DNA of 64,000 bases from Brevibacillus brevis (lineage in GTDB: Bacteria > Bacillota > Bacilli > Brevibacillales > Brevibacillaceae), in NCBI RefSeq assembly GCF_001039275.2, contig NZ_CP030117.1, positions 2,976,001 through 3,040,000 of the forward strand, given 5' to 3'. This document shows, one piece after another, positions 36,701-44,482 of this stretch (positions within the stretch are counted from its first letter, which is position 1; each line of letters begins with the position of its first letter). Position numbers and translations under genes: made by a program. A model generated the notes under the pieces. It was not told the origin of the DNA and did not search any database. It worked only from the letters and a program-made list of their open reading frames with translations.

Positions 36701-37404
36701 TTGCCATTTATGCGTTGAAATGTCCTGCTGTCATGGAGAAAGAACTGTTCAACCGATTTTTGCAAGCATTACCCGAAGAAAAGCGGGAACGGATCCACCG
36801 TTTCAGAAATCCGGCTGATTCCTATCGGACGTTGCTCGCGGACGTGCTGGTACGTTCTCTCATTTGTGAAGCCTACGAGATTTCCAATGACGAAATCAAG
36901 TATGACTACAATGCATACGGAAAGCCTTCTTTGAAATCATTTCCCAACTTCTGCTTTAACGTCTCGCATTCTGGGGAATGGGTCGTCTGCGCCACGCATG
37001 ACTCGCAGGTGGGGATTGATGTGGAGCAAATATGTCCGATTGACTTGGATATTGCCACTCATTATTTTGCACCAGCCGAAGTAGAGGTTCTCTTGGCAAA
37101 ACATCCGGATGAACAAGTTTCGTATTTCTACGACCTTTGGACTTTGAAGGAGAGTTATATAAAAGCGAGAGGCATGGGGCTGTCCATCCCGTTGCAATCA
37201 TTTGCCATTAGAAAAAAACTAGACCAATCGATTACGATTTCGCAAAGTGATTCGCGCGATGCTTGGGAATTTCAGCAGTATGAGATCGATCCAGGCTACA
37301 AATTGTCAGTTTGCGCGACTACCAATCAGTTTGCTGCTCAAGTAGTAATGAAAGATCTGAAAGATTTGCATCAGGCCATTTTTCATAGAAAGATCTCGAG
37401 GTAA
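36697..37404 (+). CDS. Sfp-type 4'-phosphopantetheinyl transferase in the tyrocidine operon
   Basis: 235 residues, the usual length for the Sfp/Gsp group. Two family motifs are intact: VGIDVEQI at about residues 105-112 (Mg-binding Asp108 and Glu110) and WTLKESYIKARG at about 148-159 (Glu152 and Lys156). The enzyme moves phosphopantetheine from CoA to the conserved Ser of each carrier domain; the ten TycA-C carriers are the obvious substrates. Its ATG overlaps the tycE stop (ATGA), so it is translated with the transporters and made together with its targets. From memory, the classical tyc operon description lists tycD, tycE and tycF after tycC; the transferase between tycE and tycF is worth comparing with reference strains. 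It resembles gsp next to the gramicidin S genes and sfp of Bacillus subtilis. Confidence 0.93.
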   Translation: MIAIYALKCPAVMEKELFNRFLQALPEEKRERIHRFRNPADSYRTLLADVLVRSLICEAYEISNDEIKYDYNAYGKPSLKSFPNFCFNVSHSGEWVVCATHDSQVGIDVEQICPIDLDIATHYFAPAEVEVLLAKHPDEQVSYFYDLWTLKESYIKARGMGLSIPLQSFAIRKKLDQSITISQSDSRDAWEFQQYEIDPGYKLSVCATTNQFAAQVVMKDLKDLHQAIFHRKISR

Positions 37405-37432
37405 TTACGTAATGAGGAAAGGGCGGAAAAAA

Positions 37433-38161
37433 ATGAAATTGTTCTGCTTTCCGTACGCAGGTGGACTTCCCGGGATCTATTACGGTTGGAAGCGGGTATT
37501 GTCGCCAGCGTTATTGGAAATTGATCCATTCGAGGTACGACCTTCACTTCAGAGCGACAGCATGGTTCTTTCCACCTCGTTTTATGAGGTCTTGGAGGAT
37601 GTATACAAACGGATCACACCAGAGCTGGGGGAAGAACCTTTTGCCTTTTTTGGCCACAGCATGGGCGGATTAATTGCGTTTGAACTGACGCGAAAGCTGT
37701 TGCAGAATGGAAAGCCACTGCCCCAGCACTTGTTCTTGTCTGCATCTCGCGTGCCACATGCGTATCACAAACTGGTAAAAACATACAACCTCCCGCATAA
37801 CGAGTTCATCGAATCCCTACGTAAACTTGGGGGCACTCCCGATGAAGTTTTGGATAATCACGAGATCTTGGAGTTATTTTTGCCTATCATTCGCGCTGAT
37901 TTCCAGGCCGTGCAAACTTATGAAATGAATCACGAGCTTCCTCAGCAAATCCCGGTCGACATGACGGTTTTGTTTGGGAAAGAAGATTCTATTGAAGTCC
38001 AAGATATTGTGGCATGGCGAGACTATTGCGGGCGAGAATGCAAATTTTACCCCATGCCTGGTGGGCATTTCTTTATTCATCACCAAATGAATCCGATCCT
38101 AGCGATCATTCAAGACACATTGAAGGTAGAACGGGCAGTTGCAATCCGTGCACAATTCTAA
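37433..38161 (+). CDS. tycF: Type II thioesterase TycF
   Basis: 242 residues from ATG 37433 (MKLFCFPYAGG, the standard N terminus of type II thioesterases). The upstream in-frame ATG 37412 is less likely because GAGGAAAGGG (37415-37424) lies between the two and serves 37433. It has an alpha/beta-hydrolase fold with nucleophile motif GHSMGG (Ser about 76), Asp about 185 (GKEDS) and His about 212 (GGHFF). These enzymes remove acetyl or wrong aminoacyl groups from NRPS carrier domains and restore stalled assembly lines. It starts 28 bases after the transferase gene and is the last gene of the operon; its stop codon lies in the loop of a strong inverted repeat. Confidence 0.94.
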   Translation: MKLFCFPYAGGLPGIYYGWKRVLSPALLEIDPFEVRPSLQSDSMVLSTSFYEVLEDVYKRITPELGEEPFAFFGHSMGGLIAFELTRKLLQNGKPLPQHLFLSASRVPHAYHKLVKTYNLPHNEFIESLRKLGGTPDEVLDNHEILELFLPIIRADFQAVQTYEMNHELPQQIPVDMTVLFGKEDSIEVQDIVAWRDYCGRECKFYPMPGGHFFIHHQMNPILAIIQDTLKVERAVAIRAQF

Positions 38162-38174
38162 CGATTGTGCACGG
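38146..38174 (+). repeat. Perfect 11-bp hairpin spanning the tycF stop codon
   Basis: CCGTGCACAAT (38146-38156) is exactly complementary to ATTGTGCACGG (38164-38174). The 7-nt loop contains the tycF TAA stop. No U-run follows, so it is not a classical intrinsic terminator, but it marks the end of the tyc operon and could protect the 3' end or assist termination. Confidence 0.65.
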
Positions 38175-38212
38175 CAACAATAAATCCTAAGGTGAAGGTT
38201 GGTGTTCTTTTC

Positions 38213-39799
38213 ATGAATCAGAAAGCACTATCTCGTTTGCTTGCAGCCGTTACATTATCAACGGCGCTGGTCTACCCGCAAGCTGCAAGCGCAGCGGCTC
38301 CACCTCCGGCTTTGCATGACGACAATCCAAGTGGTCATTTTGGTGACTGGTACACAGGTGCGGTTCCTCCCAATGCATCCAACGACAAGCCTGTGATCCT
38401 GTTTGTTCAAGGTCTGCACTCCACCTACAATACCTGGTATACAACAGACGGATTTTATGATGCAGCCTATAATGCCGGGTATCGTACCGCATTTGTGCAA
38501 CTGAAGGACGCGGATGGTACTGGTGGCAACATGTGGACAAACGGAGCCAAGCTCGCCGAAGTCATTAAAAAGGTTGCAGAATATTATGGCGTTTCCAAAA
38601 TCAATATCATTGCTCATTCCAAAGGCGGCATTGATACACAGACAGCACTCGTCCACTATGGGGCGCATCCGTATGTCAACGTTGTTCACCAGCTTTCTAC
38701 GCCAAACAAAGGTTCAGAATTGGCTGACATGGCGTACAGCAATTGGGCGGGTTGGCTCGCCGACATTCTTGGCAAAAAAGACGATGCCGTGTATTCCCTG
38801 CAAACGTCCTATATGGCTAACTTCCGTGCGCAAACTGACAGCCGTAGCGAAAATAGTTCAACAAAGACATATATGGCAGCCGGAACAGGGGATGATGGCT
38901 GGTTTAGTGCTACCTGGTTTGCTCATGCAGTTCTTCCTGGTGAAGACGATGGAGCAGTTTCCGTTGAGTCTGCTTTCGGTTTGCCATATGGGATCAAGAG
39001 CTTTACAAAAGACATTTCCCACGGTCAAATAGCGAAAGCCTCACAAACATGGGATCTGGTCCAGCCGAAATTGCAAAAGGCCTCTACTCGCGATCGTGTA
39101 AATAAAGTAAGCAAAGAAGACAAATCAAAATCTAGCACTGTGGAAGAGAGCTCCGTCATTCTCCGTGGCGGCGAAGTAGAAGACAACGTCTCCGAAACAT
39201 TTTTCCTGGAGAGCGGAATCAATCAGTTGAACCTGGATACGATGACCTCGTCAGAAGACACCGTTGTGACGTTGATCAGTCCGTCTGGCAAAGAGTATGA
39301 AGCGGATCACAGTAAAAAAAGCAAATCGGAGGATGAACCTGAGATATTCCAGGATGCTGTTCATCACTTCATTGAAGTAGAGGAGCCTGAAGCAGGCGAA
39401 TGGACACTTGAAGTGGAGGGCTCTGACGACGCCTTTTTCATGGTTGCTTCGGTGGAAGGTGGAGAAGAAGCGAAGGTAAAAGCGAGCAAAAAGGTATTCA
39501 AGAAAGGCGACAAAGCGAAGATTTCCGTCGACCTGGGCAAAAACGAAATTGATCAATCGTTACTGGAAAAAGCAAACCTGACTCGTTCGCTGAACGGCGA
39601 AAAAGCAAGCGTCCTTGATGAAGTGAAGTTTGCCGTAAAAGAAGATGAGTTGACTGGCAATTTTACCGTGCCGACTAAGCCAGGCGTCTATAATCTCTCC
39701 TTTGACGTAACCGGTATCAATGAGGACGGCGAGCCATTTACACGCTCTATTAATTACAACTTTGCGGTAACAAATAGTGATGGAGAATTAGAAAAATAA
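38213..39799 (+). CDS. Secreted lipase/esterase (alpha/beta hydrolase with C-terminal beta domains)
   Basis: 528 residues from ATG 38213 (MNQKALSRLLAAV), chosen because it begins a clear signal peptide: a Lys/Arg start, a hydrophobic stretch and cleavage after QAASA near residue 27. The longer open frame would begin inside the tycF hairpin. The mature N-terminal half has an oxyanion-type loop (VQGLHSTYNTWY) and nucleophile motif AHSKGG in the style of secreted bacterial triacylglycerol lipases. Catalytic Asp/His candidates are in GEDDGAVSV and DISHGQ. Residues beyond about 300 are rich in Glu/Lys/Ser and look like two beta-sandwich modules, perhaps for wall or substrate contact. The upstream Shine-Dalgarno is weak (AAGGTTGGTG) and there is no obvious separate promoter, so read-through from tyc is possible. 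Lipase class is confident, substrate is not. Confidence 0.8.
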   Translation: MNQKALSRLLAAVTLSTALVYPQAASAAAPPPALHDDNPSGHFGDWYTGAVPPNASNDKPVILFVQGLHSTYNTWYTTDGFYDAAYNAGYRTAFVQLKDADGTGGNMWTNGAKLAEVIKKVAEYYGVSKINIIAHSKGGIDTQTALVHYGAHPYVNVVHQLSTPNKGSELADMAYSNWAGWLADILGKKDDAVYSLQTSYMANFRAQTDSRSENSSTKTYMAAGTGDDGWFSATWFAHAVLPGEDDGAVSVESAFGLPYGIKSFTKDISHGQIAKASQTWDLVQPKLQKASTRDRVNKVSKEDKSKSSTVEESSVILRGGEVEDNVSETFFLESGINQLNLDTMTSSEDTVVTLISPSGKEYEADHSKKSKSEDEPEIFQDAVHHFIEVEEPEAGEWTLEVEGSDDAFFMVASVEGGEEAKVKASKKVFKKGDKAKISVDLGKNEIDQSLLEKANLTRSLNGEKASVLDEVKFAVKEDELTGNFTVPTKPGVYNLSFDVTGINEDGEPFTRSINYNFAVTNSDGELEK

Positions 39800-39814
39800 A
39801 AGCAAACCATTTCG

Positions 39815-39840
39815 CGGCCCTGAAAAAGGGTCGTTTTTTC
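39815..39840 (+). terminator. Intrinsic terminator after the lipase gene
   Basis: CGGCCCT (39815-39821) pairs with AGGGTCG (39827-39833) with one G-U pair; loop GAAAA; followed by six T. Confidence 0.85.
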
Positions 39841-39848
39841 TGCATACA

Positions 39849-39873
39849 ACTACATCCCAAATGGAAATGTAGT
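39849..39873 (+). promoter_or_regulatory. Inverted repeat before the ABC exporter pair (possible operator)
   Basis: ACTACAT (39849-39855) and ATGTAGT (39867-39873), perfect 7-bp arms 11 bases apart, ending about 33 bases before the first ABC gene. Multidrug exporters of this type are often under MarR-type or similar regulators that bind such repeats; no regulator gene is adjacent. Confidence 0.4.
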
Positions 39874-39905
39874 ATGGAAGAGGCAGGAAAGGGAGCGTGC
39901 ATCGT

Positions 39906-41645
39906 ATGATGAGGCTGTTTCGATACTTGACGTCCTACAAATGGCCGATCGCAGCGATATTGGTGCTTGTTTTCATCCAATCGTTATCCGATCTGTACTT
40001 GCCAACGTTAATGGCAGATATCGTTGATGTTGGGATTGTGCAGGGGGACACCTTCTTTATTTGGAAGGTTGGTGCTTTTATGCTGCTCATCGCTGCAGGT
40101 GGGGGATTTTGTGCCATCGGAGCCAGTTATTTCTCATCCAAGGTGGCCATGAGCTTTGGTCGTGAGCTGCGTGCCAAGGTGTTTTACCAAGTAGAACACT
40201 ATTCTATGCAGGAGATCGGTCAAATCGGTACAGCCTCGCTTATTACGAGAACAACGAACGATATTAACCAAGTACAACAGGTTTTGATCATGATTTTGCG
40301 TATCATGGTGGTTGCTCCCATGATGTGTATTGGTGGAATTATCATGGCTTCATCTAAGGATGCCAAACTGACACTTGTTCTTGCAGTAGCTGTTCCCATT
40401 CTAGCCTTAGCCATTTTCCTGATCGCACGAAAGGGGATGCCTCTTTTCAAAGCGATGCAAAAAAAGCTGGATAAGCTGAATTTGGTCGTGAGAGAAGGCC
40501 TGACGGGAATTCGTGTGATCCGCTCGTTTAACCGCATGGATGTGGAGAAAAGGCGTTTTAACGAAGCGAATACTGATTTGACGCAGACAGCGATTAACGT
40601 GAATCGAATTATGGCAGGCTTGATGCCGATTATGATGCTGACCTTTAACTTGTCTGCCGTTGCCATTCTTTGGTTCGGTGGCATTCGTGTCAGTAATATG
40701 AACCTTCAAGTCGGTGATCTCATGGCGTTCATCCAGTATGCGACACAGATTATGTTTTCATTGGTCATGCTGTCTATGATTTTCGTCATGGTTCCTCGTG
40801 CTTCTGCATCCGCTATCCGAATCAACGAAGTGCTGGATTTACATTCGACTATTCATGATCGCCCAGAGCCTGTGACGCGGTCGAAAGCGACGACTTCAGG
40901 CACGGTAGAGTTTCAAGATGTCACATTTTCTTACCCGGGTGCAGAACATCCCGCATTGACTTCGATCACTTTTACAGCTCGTCCGGGGCAGACCACCGCG
41001 ATTATCGGAGGGACAGGCTCCGGTAAATCGACAATACTCCATCTGGTTGAGCGATTCTACGATGTGACTTCCGGAACCATTCGGGTAGACGGTCTTGACA
41101 TACGTGACCTGCCTTTAGAGCAATTGCGAGCAAAAATTGGCTACGTCCCACAAAAAGTGCTGCTCTTTTCAGGCTCGATCGCCGACAATATTCGCTTCGG
41201 GAAAGAGGACGCTACGGATGCCGAAATCGAGCATGCTGCAAAAATTGCGCAGGCAGGCGATTTTATTGCGAGTATGAAGGGAGGATACGAGGCACATATT
41301 TCCCAAGGCGGTACGAACGTGTCCGGTGGGCAAAAGCAGCGGTTATCGATTGCACGAGCAATTGTTCGCCAGCCGGCCATCTACATGTTTGATGACAGTT
41401 TTTCTGCGTTGGATTTCAAGACAGATGCATTATTGAGAGCCGCATTAAAAGAAGAGATTGAGAAGAACCAATCCACGTTAATCATCGTGGCTCAGCGGGT
41501 TAGCACTGTGATGGACGCAGACCAGATAATCGTGCTGGATGAAGGCTCGATTGCGGGTATGGGGACACATGAAGATCTCATGAAAAACTGCGAAGTCTAT
41601 CAGGAAATCGTACGATCCCAACTGACAAAGGAGGAGATCGCATGA
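39906..41645 (+). CDS. ABC exporter half-subunit with degenerate ATP site (YheI/BmrC-like)
   Basis: 579 residues from ATG 39906; AAAGGGAG (39888-39895) sits 10 bases upstream, whereas GTG 39897 is too close to it. The N-terminal exporter membrane domain spans about residues 15-310. In the ATPase domain Walker A is intact (GGTGSGKST, about 367), but Walker B reads MFDDSFSALD, with Asp in place of the catalytic Glu, and the switch His is Gln (VAQRVST, about 528). The signature VSGGQKQR is normal. This is the expected degenerate half of a heterodimeric multidrug exporter such as BmrCD or LmrCD. The partner gene overlaps it by ATGA (41642-41645). Drug export is inferred from family. Confidence 0.9.
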   Translation: MMRLFRYLTSYKWPIAAILVLVFIQSLSDLYLPTLMADIVDVGIVQGDTFFIWKVGAFMLLIAAGGGFCAIGASYFSSKVAMSFGRELRAKVFYQVEHYSMQEIGQIGTASLITRTTNDINQVQQVLIMILRIMVVAPMMCIGGIIMASSKDAKLTLVLAVAVPILALAIFLIARKGMPLFKAMQKKLDKLNLVVREGLTGIRVIRSFNRMDVEKRRFNEANTDLTQTAINVNRIMAGLMPIMMLTFNLSAVAILWFGGIRVSNMNLQVGDLMAFIQYATQIMFSLVMLSMIFVMVPRASASAIRINEVLDLHSTIHDRPEPVTRSKATTSGTVEFQDVTFSYPGAEHPALTSITFTARPGQTTAIIGGTGSGKSTILHLVERFYDVTSGTIRVDGLDIRDLPLEQLRAKIGYVPQKVLLFSGSIADNIRFGKEDATDAEIEHAAKIAQAGDFIASMKGGYEAHISQGGTNVSGGQKQRLSIARAIVRQPAIYMFDDSFSALDFKTDALLRAALKEEIEKNQSTLIIVAQRVSTVMDADQIIVLDEGSIAGMGTHEDLMKNCEVYQEIVRSQLTKEEIA

Positions 41646-43513
41646 GTGAGCCACGAGGAGGTAAGCAAGCTTCAAAGGGCGGCCATATGGGTGGCCCGAT
41701 GGGAATGGCTATGCCAGGAGCGAAAGCAAAGGACTTTACAGGTACACTCAAGCGCTTGATCGGCTACTTTCGGCCACATCGTATTCAACTGATCGTCGTG
41801 TTTCTGGCTGCCGTTTTGAGTACGATCTTTGCTATTGTCAGTCCCAAACTGATGGGGAAGGCGACGACGAATCTTTTCACAGGCATGATCGGTCTGATGC
41901 AGGGACAGCCAAAGGAAATCGCATTTGATTTTGCGTATATCGCAAATATCCTAATCCTTTTGATCGGATTGTATGTCATCAGTGCGCTGTTCAGCTATTT
42001 GCAGCAATATGTGATGGCAGGAGTATCACAGAAGATCGTCTATGACATGCGTGAGCAGGTAAATGAGAAATTGTCCCGCCTACCGCTGAAATACTTTGAT
42101 GCGAAAATGCATGGGGATATTTTGAGCCGTGTCACAAACGATATTGATAATATCAGCAACACGCTCCAGCAAAGCCTGACACAGCTCATTACTTCCATCG
42201 TGACGATCATCGGTGTCATCATTATGATGCTGACGATTAGCCCATTATTGACTCTCATTCTGATTTTGACGTTGCCGCTCAGTGCCATTGCTACGAAACA
42301 GATCGCCTCGAAGTCACAAAAGCATTTCATCGGACAGCAGAGCTCGCTTGGTGAACTGAATGGGCATGTAGAAGAAATGTTTACGGGGCATCAGGTTGTA
42401 AAGGCGTTTGGATATGAGAAGAAGTCACAACAGACATTTGATCAAATCAATGCCAAGCTGTACGAAGCCGGATGGAGAGCGCAATTTATATCAGGGATTA
42501 TCATGCCGGTTATGAGCTTCATCGGAAATATCGGCTACGTGCTCGTCTGCATTGTCGGCGGGATTCTCGCTACGAACGGTTCCATTGAAATCGGGGATAT
42601 CCAAGCCTTTATCCAATATACTCGTCAGTTCACGATGCCAATTGCGCAAACCGCGAACATCGCCAACCTGATCCAGTCGACGATCGCTTCAGCGGAGCGG
42701 GTCTTTGAGGTTTTGGATGACGAAGAGGAAGTGCCAGAAAGCACGCAGCCAGTCATGATCGCAGCGCCGAAAGGCAAAGTGGCATTTCAGCATGTCAGGT
42801 TTGGTTATAAAGAAGGTCATTTGTTGATGCAAGACATCAATCTCGTAGTAGAACCTGGACAAAAGATTGCGATCGTGGGTCCAACAGGTGCGGGTAAGAC
42901 GACACTGATTAATTTGCTTATGCGTTTTTATGAGCTCAATGGTGGAGCGATACTGATCGATGACGTCGATATTACACGCATGAAACGAAGCGATCTTCGC
43001 TCTCTGTTCGGCATGGTCCTGCAAGATACATGGCTGTTTAATGGAACGATCCATGATAATTTGGCCTATGCACAACCCGACGCTTCTGATACGGATATCA
43101 TTCGCGCGGCGAAGGCAGCTCGCGCCGATCACTTTATTCGCACGCTACTAGATGGGTACAAGACGGTGTTAAATGAAGAAGCCTCCAATATTTCCCAAGG
43201 ACAAAAACAACTGTTGACCATCGCTCGTGCTATTTTGGCAGACCCTACGATTCTGATTTTGGACGAAGCAACAAGCAGCGTGGATACTCGAACCGAGGTG
43301 CATATCCAGGAAGCGATGAATGAGCTAATGAAGGGGCGCACTAGCTTCGTGATCGCACATCGATTGTCTACAATCAGAAATGCAGACTTGATCCTCGTCA
43401 TGAACAAGGGAACGATCATAGAACAAGGAACACATGACGAGTTGATGGAGCAAGATGGTTTTTATGCGGATTTATACAACAGTCAGTTTGCAGAGTCCAC
43501 AACAGCAGGCTAA
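41642..43513 (+). CDS. ABC exporter half-subunit, catalytic partner (YheH/BmrD-like)
   Basis: 623 residues with a Gly/Met-rich N-terminal tail (GGHMGGPMGMAMPG region, residues about 14-30), then a six-segment membrane domain and ATPase. Walker A is GPTGAGKTT (about 412), Walker B is ILILDEATSSVD and the H-loop is VIAHRLST, all catalytic. Its signature is ISQGQ instead of SGGQ. That altered signature faces the degenerate Walker/His site of the upstream subunit, so the pair has exactly one consensus and one degenerate ATP site, as in BmrCD. Translation is coupled to the upstream gene; a terminator follows. The substrate is unknown. Confidence 0.9.
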   Translation: MSEPRGGKQASKGGHMGGPMGMAMPGAKAKDFTGTLKRLIGYFRPHRIQLIVVFLAAVLSTIFAIVSPKLMGKATTNLFTGMIGLMQGQPKEIAFDFAYIANILILLIGLYVISALFSYLQQYVMAGVSQKIVYDMREQVNEKLSRLPLKYFDAKMHGDILSRVTNDIDNISNTLQQSLTQLITSIVTIIGVIIMMLTISPLLTLILILTLPLSAIATKQIASKSQKHFIGQQSSLGELNGHVEEMFTGHQVVKAFGYEKKSQQTFDQINAKLYEAGWRAQFISGIIMPVMSFIGNIGYVLVCIVGGILATNGSIEIGDIQAFIQYTRQFTMPIAQTANIANLIQSTIASAERVFEVLDDEEEVPESTQPVMIAAPKGKVAFQHVRFGYKEGHLLMQDINLVVEPGQKIAIVGPTGAGKTTLINLLMRFYELNGGAILIDDVDITRMKRSDLRSLFGMVLQDTWLFNGTIHDNLAYAQPDASDTDIIRAAKAARADHFIRTLLDGYKTVLNEEASNISQGQKQLLTIARAILADPTILILDEATSSVDTRTEVHIQEAMNELMKGRTSFVIAHRLSTIRNADLILVMNKGTIIEQGTHDELMEQDGFYADLYNSQFAESTTAG

Positions 43514-43532
43514 AAAAACGCTGCTTTACGCG

Positions 43533-43560
43533 AAACCGCCAAGTTTGGGCGGTTTTATTG
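43533..43560 (+). terminator. Terminator after the ABC exporter pair
   Basis: AAACCGCC (43533-43540) pairs with GGCGGTTT (43548-43555), followed by TATTG after a short T-run. Confidence 0.75.
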
Positions 43561-43582
43561 TTGGGAGAGGAAATGTGCAAGA

Positions 43583-43597
43583 TGGCACGGTAATTGC
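43583..43597 (+). promoter_or_regulatory. Sigma-54 (SigL) -24/-12 promoter
   Basis: TGGCACGGTAATTGC matches the sigma-54 consensus TGGCAC-N5-TTGC without mismatch. GG (43584-43585) and GC (43596-43597) are exactly 10 bases apart. The start of transcription would be near 43608, 47 bases before the citryl-CoA-lyase-like gene. Sigma-54 needs an enhancer-binding activator; none is encoded nearby, and only about 20 bases separate the promoter from the upstream terminator, so the enhancer may lie further away. Confidence 0.85.
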
Positions 43598-43654
43598 TTG
43601 TAAATAAATCAAGCAGGTAAACCAGTTCTATGAATACGAAAGCGAGGAAAGAAA

Positions 43655-44446
43655 ATGGAATTCCAGACAAACATCGGTGTATCAAAATCAGACAAGATTT
43701 ATGTTCATGGCTATGATTTGACAGAAGAATTAATTGGACAGATCACCTTGGCGGATATGGCATTCCTAGGAGCAGCCCACCGGAAGCCTACCCAAAATGA
43801 ATCAAAAATGTTGAATGCGTGCATGGTTGCTATATGTGAACATGGATTTACGCCAAGCTCGATTTCCGCACGGTTGACCTATCTGGGAGCACCGGAAGCT
43901 GTGCAAGCTGCAGTCGCAGCCGGATTGTTGGGGGCGGGTTCAGTCTATCTAGGAGCGATGGAATACGTTGCCCAAATGCTCCAAGAAGGGTTGCAGAAGT
44001 ACGGTGCCGATTGCGACAGGAAAGAGGTCGCCAAACGAATCCTGGAGGAGCGTGAAGAAAGAGGACTGCAAATGCCAGGGTTCGGGCATCCGATTCATAG
44101 ACCTGTTGATCCACGTACCCCAAAATTGTTTGCGTTGGCAGAGGAGCTAGGCTTTGCTGGAGACCATATGGCTATTATGAAAGAAATTCATGAGCAATTC
44201 AGCACGAAAAAAGGCAAACAGATCACGCTAAATGTTGCAGGTGCCATTGGCGCTGTGCTCTCGGATATGAGGTTGCACTACAGTGTCGTGAAATCATTTG
44301 CAGTCGCGGCGAGGGCCGTCGGACTGATTGCCCACATTGTGGAAGAAATTGAATCGGGCAGGAAAGATTGCATGGCACAGAAGCTATACGACTTTGTGGA
44401 GGAGAATACCCTCTACACTAATCGCATACCAGACGAAGTGAAGTAG
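43655..44446 (+). CDS. Citrate synthase superfamily, citryl-CoA-lyase-like protein lacking the catalytic Asp
   Basis: 263 residues; ATG preceded by GCGAGGAAAG. It resembles the C-terminal citryl-CoA lyase domain of ATP-citrate lyase: GFGHPIHRPVDPR with the active-site His at about 145, then LNVAGAIGAVLSDM and GLIAHIVEE. In citrate synthase and ATP-citrate lyase the third motif reads NVD, with Asp as catalytic base; here it is NVA (Ala about 195). The family fold is clear, but ordinary citryl-CoA cleavage is doubtful; a related acyl-CoA substrate or non-lyase role is possible. It is shorter than citrate synthase (about 370-430) because the N-terminal helical part is missing, as usual for this group. 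It is first in a two-gene unit with an acyl-CoA dehydrogenase under a sigma-54 promoter. Confidence 0.78.
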   Translation: MEFQTNIGVSKSDKIYVHGYDLTEELIGQITLADMAFLGAAHRKPTQNESKMLNACMVAICEHGFTPSSISARLTYLGAPEAVQAAVAAGLLGAGSVYLGAMEYVAQMLQEGLQKYGADCDRKEVAKRILEEREERGLQMPGFGHPIHRPVDPRTPKLFALAEELGFAGDHMAIMKEIHEQFSTKKGKQITLNVAGAIGAVLSDMRLHYSVVKSFAVAARAVGLIAHIVEEIESGRKDCMAQKLYDFVEENTLYTNRIPDEVK

Positions 44447-44482
44447 TAAACCGACATCACAGTAAGAGGGGGATCGGATGAC

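Noticed and set aside
38165-38212. Upstream in-frame start of the lipase gene
   Set aside because: It lies in the hairpin behind tycF, lacks a Shine-Dalgarno and would place 16 residues before a normal signal peptide.
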